Origin: an uncultured Syntrophobacteraceae bacterium
GTDB taxonomy: Bacteria > Desulfobacterota > Syntrophobacteria > Syntrophobacterales > Syntrophobacteraceae
Direction of reading: 5' to 3'
Assembly (NCBI GenBank): GCA_937889795.1
Contig: CALBZH010000872.1
Coordinates: 1-5,833, forward strand
Length of the DNA stretch: 5,833 nucleotides
Shown here piece by piece: positions 1-5,788 of the stretch (the stretch's first letter is position 1; each line of letters begins with the position of its first letter). Made by a program: the position numbers and the translations under genes. The notes beneath the pieces were generated by a model. The model searched no databases and was not told the DNA's origin. It saw only the letters and a list, made by a program, of their open reading frames with translations.

Positions 1-21
1 GCTGAAACAATAGAGGAGTGA
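1..21 (+). other. possible 3' end of an upstream gene (6 codons and stop)
   Basis: Frame 1 reads AETIEE then TGA at 19-21, ending 4 nt before the aminomutase ATG, and the ribosome site of the aminomutase falls inside it. This spacing is typical of a translationally coupled operon, so an upstream partner gene may end here. Only six codons are visible, so this may be chance. Confidence 0.2.
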
Positions 22-25
22 CGCG

Positions 26-1822
26 ATGATTGATCTATCGAAGTACAATGCAGACCACCTTCAATCCAGATTCCCGGAGATCTTTGACATGGCGGCAAGG
101 TCAAGCTCCGAGGAGGATTTACGCCACCGCCTTTCCAGTTTTGCTCACAGGATGGATCTCGAGGCGTTCGACGATTATGATTCCCTTTCCGAGGGAACGA
201 TCATCCGAGTCCGGGATTGTGCGCGCGTGCTGAACCGTATCCTCACCCGCCGTTCCGAAGACAAGGCTGGCTTTTCCGTCGCCAGCGCAGTCAGAGACAT
301 TGCTCTGGGAAGGGCCCGCCCCGATTTGACGCCGGCTTTTTACGCGGAGCTGCTGCACCTGTTCCTCGGGCTTCAAGGCAAGGGACCCGGGAACGGCCTT
401 GCCGATCGACTCCTTTCCCCGAGCTCCTCCGAAGGACGGGAGGCTGCCGTGGAACGCTCCGATCAGCTCGATGTTCTCACCGCCGAAGTGCAGCGTCGCA
501 TGGGCAGGTTCTCGTCGGGGCTGGAGGAGAGTGCCGTTCGCCGACGCTCGCAGAACAGAGAGCGGCTATGCAAGGCATTGGGCGGGTCTCCCGAGGATTG
601 GTCGGACTGGCAATGGCAAACGGCTAACATCATGCGGGACGCCGATTCGATCGCTTCCCTGGTCGGGCTCGAGGACGACGAAGGAGAGGCCATTCGACGC
701 GCGCATCGTCAGCGCCTCCCATTCGGCATCACCCCGCATTACCTTTCTCTCATGGATGTCGAGGGAGATATGGGGCAAGACAGGGCGATTCGTGCCCAGG
801 TGATCCCTCCTCGCAGTTATGTCGAAGCGATGGCAGGCTATGACAGGAATGCTTCATCATGCCTGGATTTCATGAAGGAGAGCGACACCTCTCCCATCGA
901 CCTGATCACACGCCGTTACCCCGGCATTTGTATCTTCAAGCCTTTCAATACCTGCCCCCAGATTTGCGTGTATTGCCAACGGAACTGGGAGATCGAGGAC
1001 GCCATGGCTCCAGGCGCCATGGCCGACGACGCGCAAATCAGCGCTGCTTTGAGCTGGATCGCGGAGCACCCCGCCATCCATGAGGTGCTCATTACCGGGG
1101 GAGACCCCCTCGCCATGAGTGACCGGGACCTGGAGCGCATTCTGGCGGGTGTCGCAGCCATACCGAGCGTGGAGCGCATACGCATTGGAACGCGCACCCT
1201 GGTCACCATGCCCATGCGGATTACTGATCGCGTCGCAGACCTGCTGGCGAGCCACCGGATTTCCGGCAAGCGGCAGGTAGCCCTGGTCACGCACATCCAG
1301 CACGCCTATGAATTGACGTCGGACACACTGCTCGCTGTCGAAAGACTCCGGAAACGTGGAGTACCGATCTTCAACCAATTGGTGTACACCTTCCATGCAT
1401 CCAGGCGCTTCGAGGCGTGCTTCCTGCGCAAAGAGCTGTCGCGCATCGGCGTTGAGCCCTACTATGTCTTCAATACCAAGGGGAAGCAAGAGACGATCGA
1501 ATACCGGGTCCCGATTGCTCGCCTCCTCCAGGAGCAAAAAGAGGAGGCCAGATTGTTGCCCGGGCTTTCTCGGACAGACGAAGCCGTTTACAACGTTCCA
1601 GGCCTCGGCAAGAACTATTTGCGCGCCGTCCAGCATCGCGACCTGATTTCAGTCCTGCCGGATGGAGCCCGCTTGTTTGAATTTCATCCTTGGGAGAAGA
1701 ATATCTCGAAGCTGGCATCGACACACATTGGCGAAGACGTGCCCATTCTCGACTACCTTCAGAGGCTGGATGCCATTGGAGAGGATATCTCGGACTATGA
1801 CAGCATCTGGTATTACTTTTGA
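26..1822 (+). CDS. KamA-family radical SAM/PLP amino acid 2,3-aminomutase, long form (possibly glutamate 2,3-aminomutase-like)
   Basis: The 598-residue product is a radical SAM enzyme of the lysine 2,3-aminomutase (KamA) family, which moves an amino group from C2 to C3 using SAM, a 4Fe-4S cluster and PLP in the cytosol. The cluster motif CxxxCxxC is C310, C314, C317, followed by R319, which matches the substrate-carboxylate arginine of KamA. A GGDP motif lies at 358-361, and the GLGK at 526-529 supplies the probable PLP lysine K529. The two Asp residues that hold the substrate side-chain amine in lysine enzymes align with K485 and N523, the pattern reported for glutamate 2,3-aminomutase. N523 to K529 is one residue shorter than in KamA, so this alignment is tentative. 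Classical KamA has about 416 residues; the extra 200 or so N-terminal residues show no motif I know. The start is ATG 26, with GAGGAG at 13-18 and a 7-nt gap. It ends in tandem TGA TAA stops. The family call is secure; the substrate is not. Confidence 0.9.
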   Translation: MIDLSKYNADHLQSRFPEIFDMAARSSSEEDLRHRLSSFAHRMDLEAFDDYDSLSEGTIIRVRDCARVLNRILTRRSEDKAGFSVASAVRDIALGRARPDLTPAFYAELLHLFLGLQGKGPGNGLADRLLSPSSSEGREAAVERSDQLDVLTAEVQRRMGRFSSGLEESAVRRRSQNRERLCKALGGSPEDWSDWQWQTANIMRDADSIASLVGLEDDEGEAIRRAHRQRLPFGITPHYLSLMDVEGDMGQDRAIRAQVIPPRSYVEAMAGYDRNASSCLDFMKESDTSPIDLITRRYPGICIFKPFNTCPQICVYCQRNWEIEDAMAPGAMADDAQISAALSWIAEHPAIHEVLITGGDPLAMSDRDLERILAGVAAIPSVERIRIGTRTLVTMPMRITDRVADLLASHRISGKRQVALVTHIQHAYELTSDTLLAVERLRKRGVPIFNQLVYTFHASRRFEACFLRKELSRIGVEPYYVFNTKGKQETIEYRVPIARLLQEQKEEARLLPGLSRTDEAVYNVPGLGKNYLRAVQHRDLISVLPDGARLFEFHPWEKNISKLASTHIGEDVPILDYLQRLDAIGEDISDYDSIWYYF

Positions 1823-1911
1823 TAACGGGTGACGGGCTGAAGCCATGCAAGCTCCGATACCCATATCCTACCGGACGCACGGGAATGGTTCTCATGGTCG
1901 GGGTGTGGGCA

Positions 1912-2103
1912 GAATTCGGAATTGTCCATCTTGACCGGCAAGGAATTCTTGGCGGGAATCCAGGCCAGATCGATGTTTTCGCCGATCAGTCGCTGGAGCA
2001 TCTTCAGCATTCCCGCCACCGTTTCATTCAAGTCCAGCACCTTGAGAACGATGGCCTGCTTGCGCGCGAAAGTCAGCAACCGCCGGATCAAGTCGGCGGA
2101 GCG
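1912..2103 (-). pseudogene. histidine-kinase remnant (end of HisKA helix and start of ATPase domain)
   Basis: Read on the minus strand, about 64 codons give a recognisable piece of a two-component sensor kinase. It starts with ADLIRRLLTFARKQ, the end of the HisKA dimerisation hairpin. DLNETVAGMLKMLQRLIGEN follows, then VKMDNSEF, which is the entry into the HATPase domain. The phospho-accepting His, the N-box and the G-boxes are all absent, so it cannot be functional. At its 5' side it runs into a truncated transposase reading the same way, next to an 8-G run. At its 3' side similarity stops near 1912 and unrelated sequence leads to the end of the aminomutase gene. It is best read as debris of a kinase gene broken by insertion and deletion. 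Which kinase it came from cannot be told. Confidence 0.7.
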
Positions 2104-2113
2104 GCGGGGGGGG

Positions 2114-2840
2114 CATTCGCGCATAGATGTCGTACTCGTCCGTGAACACTCTGGCGCCCGGGGCGATGGTCTGGAGTACCAGGGGTTTGATGGTTGCTTG
2201 TTTGACGTTTTCGAGCATTCGAATGACAACCTGTCCGGATCGTTGAATCAGGCCGAAGACCGGAGGCTTCTCCTTTTCGAAAGTCCCCCTGCCGCGGGCG
2301 GCCATCAGGCGGTTTCGTCTTCCTTTACGCCCTTTCTATCAACGGCCTCGGGGAAACCCTTGTGTCCCGTGACGAGATAGACCTCGTCGCATTCAACTTC
2401 ACCACTGAGTTGGAACGGCGGCTTTTTGGCGTTCACCCCTGCTCGCAAGGCTTTGGTCATGCTTTGAGCATCATCCTTGTGGATGCCGAGTTCGGCTGCG
2501 ATTTGCAGATTCGACAACTTTAGCCCCATGAGGTAAAGGCACACTATCCAGGCTCGTAAAGGCTGAGGGTGGCCTTCAACGATGGTTCCCGAGAGATCGT
2601 CGAAATAGGAACCACAGCGTTTGCAGCGATATCTCTGCCGATCGGGCTGAGTCTGGTCATGTCCGTTCCAGTGACCTCGGCGCAGGAACATTTCGGGCAG
2701 CACACACTGTCGGGCCATCTGATGTTACGGCCGGTCTGAAAGCAGTTCGCATCATCGATCAGGTTGTGGATCTTTACCAGTGGTCCATCAGGGCGGGCTT
2801 TTCGCTTCCTGGGCTCTCCTCTCAGATTAGGGATGCCCAT
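2114..2840 (-). pseudogene. IS1595-family (ISXO2-like) transposase, two frameshifts and C-terminal truncation
   Basis: Three successive minus-strand frames rebuild one transposase. Frame one (from ATG 2840) gives the N-terminus with LIDDANCF, RWPD and the first zinc-ribbon pair CPKC. Frame two, entered near 2668-2670, gives the second pair YRCKRCG, FDDLSGTI, the helical LNLS-like segment and GEVECDEVYL with the first catalytic Asp. Frame three, entered in a GGG run at 2330-2332, gives KGRKGRRNRL, GRGTFEKEKPPVFG and VFTDEYDIYARM with the second catalytic Asp. Each step fits loss of a single base. Similarity stops at about 2114, so roughly the last 100 residues, including the final catalytic residue, are missing. 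IS1595 elements move by a DDE-type, zinc-ribbon-bearing transposase; this copy should be dead unless the frameshifts are sequencing errors, and even then it lacks its C-terminus. Confidence 0.88.
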
Positions 2841-2871
2841 GATAACTATGCCAAAACGAATGAAAAGTCCC
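2114..2871 (-). mobile_element. remnant of an IS1595-family insertion sequence
   Basis: The element contains the broken transposase and a short lead-in. A plausible outer end is at 2871, where the minus strand reads GGGACTTTTCATTCG about 30 bases before the transposase ATG, a position typical for the terminal inverted repeat. The opposite end has been lost with the 3' part of the gene, so the repeat cannot be checked against its partner and no target duplication can be sought. The boundary at 2871 is therefore a guess; the presence of the element is not. Confidence 0.55.
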
Positions 2872-2995
2872 GCACTATTTCGTCAATCGATGGATTTTCT
2901 CAAGCAACTCGGAATCCATCATGAGCCTTCGGTCTAACACGGAAATGAAGGGGCAGGAACGGTTGCACCCTTTCACGATCGAAGGAGAATCAGGT

Positions 2996-3357
2996 TCATT
3001 CTTCCTTCTCATGAGGTGGTCGCACCCTAATCTTTCGGGAGTCTACCGTGACAATTGCTCCAGCAAGCAGCTCCGCTGCATAGTGAGTGAGGATTTTCAG
3101 TGCTATAAGTCCCTGCTGCCTGGCTGGAAAATTCGCCAGCCTTACGATTCCTGAGTGAGGTTTTCTTCGCACCACAGCAAGCTCACCAAAATCTTTATCC
3201 AGCGTTACCAGGACTCGACCTTCCTCGTATGCTCTGGAGAGGATTTCCTCGTCGCCAGGGTCTTCGTCCCATTCTCCTGCCCACAAACGTCATGACCGGC
3301 GGATCGAATATCCCCCGTGGCACCACCCCACACGCAAGTATCCAAAAGGACTCTCAC
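2996..3357 (-). pseudogene. DUF5615 PIN-like toxin gene with a single-base frameshift
   Basis: This is the second gene of a DUF433/DUF5615 toxin-antitoxin pair. DUF5615 proteins are small (about 115 residues) PIN-like predicted ribonucleases. From GTG 3357 the frame gives the family start VRVLLDTCVWGG and SAGHDV, with the first acidic residue of the PIN-like fold in LLD. One base is then missing near 3284-3288 and the protein continues in another frame as WAGEWDEDPGDEEIL, VLVTLDKDFGEL, SGIVRL and RVRPP, to TGA at 2996. Read without the shift, translation stops at TAA 3207-3205 after 50 residues, giving no toxin. A TTG at 3286 could start the second part but would lose the N-terminal strand and its Asp. 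The GTG overlaps the antitoxin stop (GTGA), and GGAG lies 8 nt upstream. Loss of function by decay is likely; a base error is the alternative. Confidence 0.8.
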
Positions 3358-3608
3358 GTGCCAGTCTCCATCAGGAGGGGTTCAACCCGTTCATGTCCAA
3401 CAAGCCTGCGTGCATATAGAAGACAAGCTTGAACGTCCTCTGGCTCCAACCAGGGGTAGCCTTCGAGGATGGTTTCAACGCTGTCGCCAGCCGCAAGCAT
3501 GCCGAGAACATGCTCAACCGCCAGTCGCCTCCCCCTGATGATCGGCTTCCCACCGAATATCTTGGGGTTGACCGTGATCCGATCCAAGAGTTTGTCTTCG
3601 TCCATCAT
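3354..3608 (-). CDS. DUF433 antitoxin (VapB-like partner of DUF5615)
   Basis: The 84-residue product matches the DUF433 family in its core: LLDRITVNPKIFGGKPIIRG near the N-terminus, then LAVEHVLGML, a GYPWLEPEDVQACLLYA helix pair and a short tail. DUF433 proteins are small helical, HTH-like proteins found in front of DUF5615 toxins; they are thought to neutralise the toxin and to repress their own promoter. The gene order (antitoxin first) and the 4-base GTGA overlap with the toxin are typical of such pairs. The start is ATG 3608 or ATG 3605; no clear Shine-Dalgarno is seen. The frame stays open for 22 codons upstream to TAG 3677, but with no ATG, GTG or TTG. Unlike the toxin, this gene is intact, which fits the usual survival of antitoxins after toxin loss. 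Confidence 0.85.
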   Translation of the reverse strand: MMDEDKLLDRITVNPKIFGGKPIIRGRRLAVEHVLGMLAAGDSVETILEGYPWLEPEDVQACLLYARRLVGHERVEPLLMETGT

Positions 3609-3653
3609 CTCATCTCGCTGAGCATCGATTTCTTCAAACAGACGATCAAGCCA

Positions 3654-3716
3654 ACTGTCCGAAACGGACAGTCCCTACCATCTCATGGTACATGATTTCG
3701 GAATGGCTTCCATTCC
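3654..3716. promoter_or_regulatory. cluster of three perfect inverted repeats with 3-nt spacers upstream of the antitoxin
   Basis: Three inverted repeats follow each other: 3654-3672 (ACTGTCCG, spacer aaa, CGGACAGT), 3676-3690 (TACCAT, ctc, ATGGTA) and 3700-3716 (GGAATGG, ctt, CCATTCC). Arms are 8, 6 and 7 bp, without mismatch. The centres are 20 and 25 bases apart, about two helical turns. They begin 45 bases upstream of the DUF433 start and lie where an autoregulated toxin-antitoxin operator or leader would be. The arm sequences differ, so they are not copies of one binding site. No good promoter could be fixed among them. The third is followed by TTTT on the plus strand, but no plus-strand gene precedes it. 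Confidence 0.5.
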
Positions 3717-3866
3717 TTTTCTCAATTCAGCATCAGAATGCCACGCTCAGATCCGCAAGAAAGGTCCGGGGGAAGGTCAGGCGATTAGGTCAATTCCAAA
3801 GTGCACACCGCTTCGCAAACCTGAAATCCTCCCCCGATCGCTTTCCCTAAACTTTCCCCAAACGAG

Positions 3867-3896
3867 ACAAATTCGAATGACTTTCACCGAATTTGT
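3867..3896. repeat. inverted repeat, 9-bp perfect arms, 12-nt spacer
   Basis: ACAAATTCG at 3867-3875 is matched exactly by CGAATTTGT at 3888-3896. The dyad lies in the gene-poor stretch before the orphan terminator. It could be a repressor site or the first stem of a transcript ended at 4060. No adjacent gene tells which. Confidence 0.45.
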
Positions 3897-4026
3897 GCGA
3901 ACTCTGACCAGACAGAATAAGGGATTATTTTCTTGTAACCGTTAGTTTTTTAGGCGATTTTTCTCCTGAAGCGAAAAGGTCGAATTCGGCTTCGAAGCCC
4001 GTCTCCCGCTCCACAGAAATCCCTTT

Positions 4027-4060
4027 GGGCAGGCCATTCTAAGCGGCCTGCCTCTTTTTT
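4027..4060 (+). terminator. rho-independent terminator
   Basis: GGCAGGCC (4028-4035) pairs perfectly with GGCCTGCC (4045-4052) around a 9-nt loop, and TCTTTTTT (4053-4060) follows. The GC-rich 8-bp stem and U-tract are classic, and read in the plus direction only. No plus-strand gene ends before it within this window after the aminomutase. Confidence 0.85.
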
Positions 4061-4102
4061 CCTTAAGACTATCCCCAACAAGCGATCCACCTCAGAGATG
4101 AA

Positions 4103-4131
4103 TTGCGTCAGGGACCTCTTATTGCTATTAT
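4103..4131 (+). promoter_or_regulatory. sigma70-type promoter, probably for aqpZ
   Basis: TTGCGT (4103-4108) and TATTAT (4126-4131) are separated by exactly 17 bases, a good match to the -35 and -10 boxes. It lies just after the terminator and points at aqpZ. Transcription would start near 4138 and give a leader of about 340 bases. A second, poorer candidate is TTGACT at 4175 with no good -10. Confidence 0.45.
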
Positions 4132-4463
4132 CATTTCAACTCTATATTTCAGTGCCTCTCACGGCTTCAGGGTATTGACTCGCTTTAGTGCGCACCGTTT
4201 TCTATTCCATGCCTATGCGGGCTGGAAGCTTCAGCTGCTATGCTTCAATTCACCGTTCGATGACAATTAAGCATGCCGCATCGTCTGTTAGGACGATCCT
4301 GAGTTGATCTTCTGATGGGAAGGGGGGGGTGCGACGGGGCGACAAGGGAAATCAGGGAAACAGAGTGTGCTCGAAGCAGCAGGATTTTTTCGGAGGCTGT
4401 ACGCATCGCACTACGGGGAGGAAGTCAATCCGTGCCCTGATTGAGAGTGAACGGGTTGATTCC
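4132..4463 (+). other. long untranslated leader or spacer before aqpZ
   Basis: No gene could be supported here. It contains a small hairpin, ATCGTC (4280-4285) with GACGAT (4292-4297), and an 8-G run at 4322-4329. Plus-strand frames through it overlap aqpZ out of frame and resemble no protein. No known riboswitch was recognised. Confidence 0.3.
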
Positions 4464-4476
4464 AAGGAGGATCCTC
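4464..4476 (+). promoter_or_regulatory. aqpZ ribosome binding site inside a perfect palindrome
   Basis: AAGGAGG at 4464-4470 is a near-consensus Shine-Dalgarno, 6 nt before ATG 4477. It decides the start over the in-frame TTG at 4441, which has no such site. The bases 4467-4476 form the 10-bp palindrome GAGGATCCTC, reaching the start codon. Confidence 0.85.
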
Positions 4477-5175
4477 ATGAACATTGCGAATCGTCTGGGA
4501 GCGGAGTTCATTGGAACATTCTGGCTGGTGTTCGGCGGTTGTGGGAGTGCTGTGCTCGCTGCGGCATTTCCAAAGGTGGGCATCGGCTTGCTGGGAGTTT
4601 CGTTTGCGTTTGGCTTGACTGTTCTCACAATGGCTTACGCCGTCGGCCATATTTCGGGCTGCCATCTCAATCCTGCCGTGTCATTCGGCCTTTGGGCGGG
4701 GGGACGATTCCGGGCATCGGAGCTGTTGCCTTACATCCTGGCCCAGGTGGCGGGAGGGATTGCCGGCGCAGCTGTTTTGTATGTCATCGCGAGCGGCAAG
4801 CCCGGGTTCGAGATTGGAGGATTTGCGGCCAACGGCTACGGGGCGCATTCCCCGGGTGAGTATTCCATGATGGCCGCGCTGGTCGCGGAGCTGGTGCTGA
4901 CGTTCATGTTCCTGATCGTCATCCTGGGCGCCACGGATGCGAAAGCCCCCAAGGGCTTCGCACCCATCCCGATCGGGCTTGCGCTCACGCTCATTCATCT
5001 CATCGGGATCCCGGTCACCAACCTTTCGGTGAACCCCGCGCGCAGCACGGGACCCGCGGTCTTCGTGGGCGGCTGGGCTCTCGAGCAGCTCTGGCTCTTT
5101 TGGCTGGCGCCCATCGTTGGCGCGATCCTGGCGGGCGCTGTGTACCGCTGGCTTGGCGGTCCCGACCAGACCTGA
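4477..5175 (+). CDS. aqpZ: aquaporin Z, water channel
   Basis: The 232-residue inner-membrane protein is close in length and sequence to E. coli AqpZ (231 residues) and should form a tetrameric water pore with six membrane helices and two half-helices. The first NPA motif is at 65-67 (HLNPAVS) and the second at 186-188 (SVNPARS). Shared segments include [47 protein letters not shown] and GGWALEQLW. The selectivity-filter residues F45, H174 and R189 are kept; the position equal to E. coli Thr183 is Leu183, and C62 replaces the Gly before the His of the first NPA loop. There is no extra glycerol-type insertion. The gene stands alone, with its own ribosome site and probably the promoter at 4103. 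It converges on the phosphoesterase gene, and no clear terminator is seen in the 55-base gap. AqpZ-type channels serve osmotic water flow. Confidence 0.95.
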   Translation: MNIANRLGAEFIGTFWLVFGGCGSAVLAAAFPKVGIGLLGVSFAFGLTVLTMAYAVGHISGCHLNPAVSFGLWAGGRFRASELLPYILAQVAGGIAGAAVLYVIASGKPGFEIGGFAANGYGAHSPGEYSMMAALVAELVLTFMFLIVILGATDAKAPKGFAPIPIGLALTLIHLIGIPVTNLSVNPARSTGPAVFVGGWALEQLWLFWLAPIVGAILAGAVYRWLGGPDQT

Positions 5176-5230
5176 AACCCGTAGAGCGTCTCCATCCCTC
5201 TCGATCGGTTCCAGATGTGTCATTGCCTTT

Positions 5231-5788
5231 TTACGAGCCCTCCGCCCGAACCACGTCGATGATCGTGACTTCGGGCGGGGAGAGCACCCGCATCGGGGGC
5301 CCCCAGGTGCCCGAGCCTCGGCTGGTGTAAAGCATTGCCCCGTCCTTCAGGCTGTAGAGGCCGTCTTGCATGGGGTAAGCCCAGGCCGTGACCAGGTTGA
5401 AGGGGAAGATTTGCCCTTTGTGCGTATGTCCAGACAGCTGCAGATCAAATCGCGCGCGGCTCTCCGGGTTTGGCCGCGGTCGATGCTTGAGCAGCAGCGT
5501 GAAAAGGCCGTTCTGGACCTTCGAGAGGGCGGCCTGCTCCTGTTCATCGGAGCCGCCAACGGCCGGGTCGTCCACGCCGACAACGTTGAAGATCCCCTCG
5601 ACGGTCTCGGCCTCCCCTCGGAGCAGGCGAAAGCCGAAGCGCTCGATCGTGGAGATGGAGTGGCGAAGTCCGGCATACGCTTCGTGATTGCCCGTTACGG
5701 CAAACCGACCGTAGCGGGGCTGGATCTGAGCAATGTGGTTTCCCACACCGTCTTCCCCGCCATAGTCCCCATCCACGAGGTCGCCGGT
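5231..5788 (-). CDS. calcineurin-like metallophosphoesterase, C-terminal part (5' end cut by contig end)
   Basis: The visible 185 residues end at TAA 5231 and carry the later motifs of the two-metal phosphoesterase fold in order: GDLVDG (residues 2-7 of the visible part), GNHE (33-36), KHRP (101-104) and SGHTH (119-123). The first motif (DxH), and any N-terminal membrane segment, would lie beyond the contig. The tail YTSRGSGTWGPPMR is typical of the YkuE/YaeI-like branch, membrane-linked phosphoesterases of unclear substrate; some relatives cleave UDP-diacylglucosamine in lipid A synthesis, which cannot be claimed here. A GTG at 5776 sits inside the GDLVDG motif and is not a start. The frame stays open into the adapter from 5789, and those residues are not real. 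It is convergent with aqpZ. Confidence 0.9.
   Translation of the reverse strand, partial: TGDLVDGDYGGEDGVGNHIAQIQPRYGRFAVTGNHEAYAGLRHSISTIERFGFRLLRGEAETVEGIFNVVGVDDPAVGGSDEQEQAALSKVQNGLFTLLLKHRPRPNPESRARFDLQLSGHTHKGQIFPFNLVTAWAYPMQDGLYSLKDGAMLYTSRGSGTWGPPMRVLSPPEVTIIDVVRAEGS

Larger units (their letters stand above)
3860..4060 (+). ncRNA. possible small RNA ending at the orphan terminator
   Basis: A strong plus-strand terminator has no credible protein gene in front of it, so a non-coding transcript is a reasonable guess. The stretch before it contains a 9+9 bp stem at 3867-3896 and a perfect 12-bp palindrome GGCTTCGAAGCC at 3988-3999. No tRNA, tmRNA, 6S or SRP RNA pattern fits, and no good promoter was found: TTGTGC at 3893 with GAATAA at 3915 is poor. 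The 5' end is unknown and the limits given are only a search space. Confidence 0.25.

Noticed and set aside
857..1636. A 259-codon open frame on the minus strand opposite the aminomutase.
   Set aside because: It lies wholly antisense to the well-supported radical SAM core and matches no protein family; it is a by-product of the codon bias of the real gene.
1823..1911. Possible further kinase remnant; the minus strand reads RPVGYGYRSLHGF, faintly like the last G-box of an ATPase domain.
   Set aside because: The similarity is too short and interrupted to separate from chance.
2875..2922. A 15-codon minus-strand frame (MMDSELLEKIHRLTK) ending 4 bases outside the guessed IS end.
   Set aside because: It might be a gene start cut off by the insertion, but it is too short and has too weak a ribosome site to call.
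3700..3720. GGAATGG/CCATTCC hairpin followed by TTTT, read as a plus-strand terminator.
   Set aside because: The T-run is short and no plus-strand gene precedes it; it fits better as part of the hairpin cluster before the antitoxin.
3685..3945. An 86-codon plus-strand frame before the orphan terminator.
   Set aside because: Its start overlaps the hairpin cluster, it has no ribosome site, and its composition resembles no protein. It also ends 80 bases before the terminator.
3975..4013. A T-arm-like stretch (CTTCGAAG, then CTCCCGCTCCA) suggesting a tRNA or tmRNA 3' end or attachment site.
   Set aside because: No matching acceptor strand or anticodon arm is found upstream, and the T-stem does not pair properly.
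4329..4859. A 176-codon plus-strand frame overlapping aqpZ.
   Set aside because: It overlaps more than half of aqpZ in another frame and is rich in Arg, Cys and Gly, as expected for a shadow frame.
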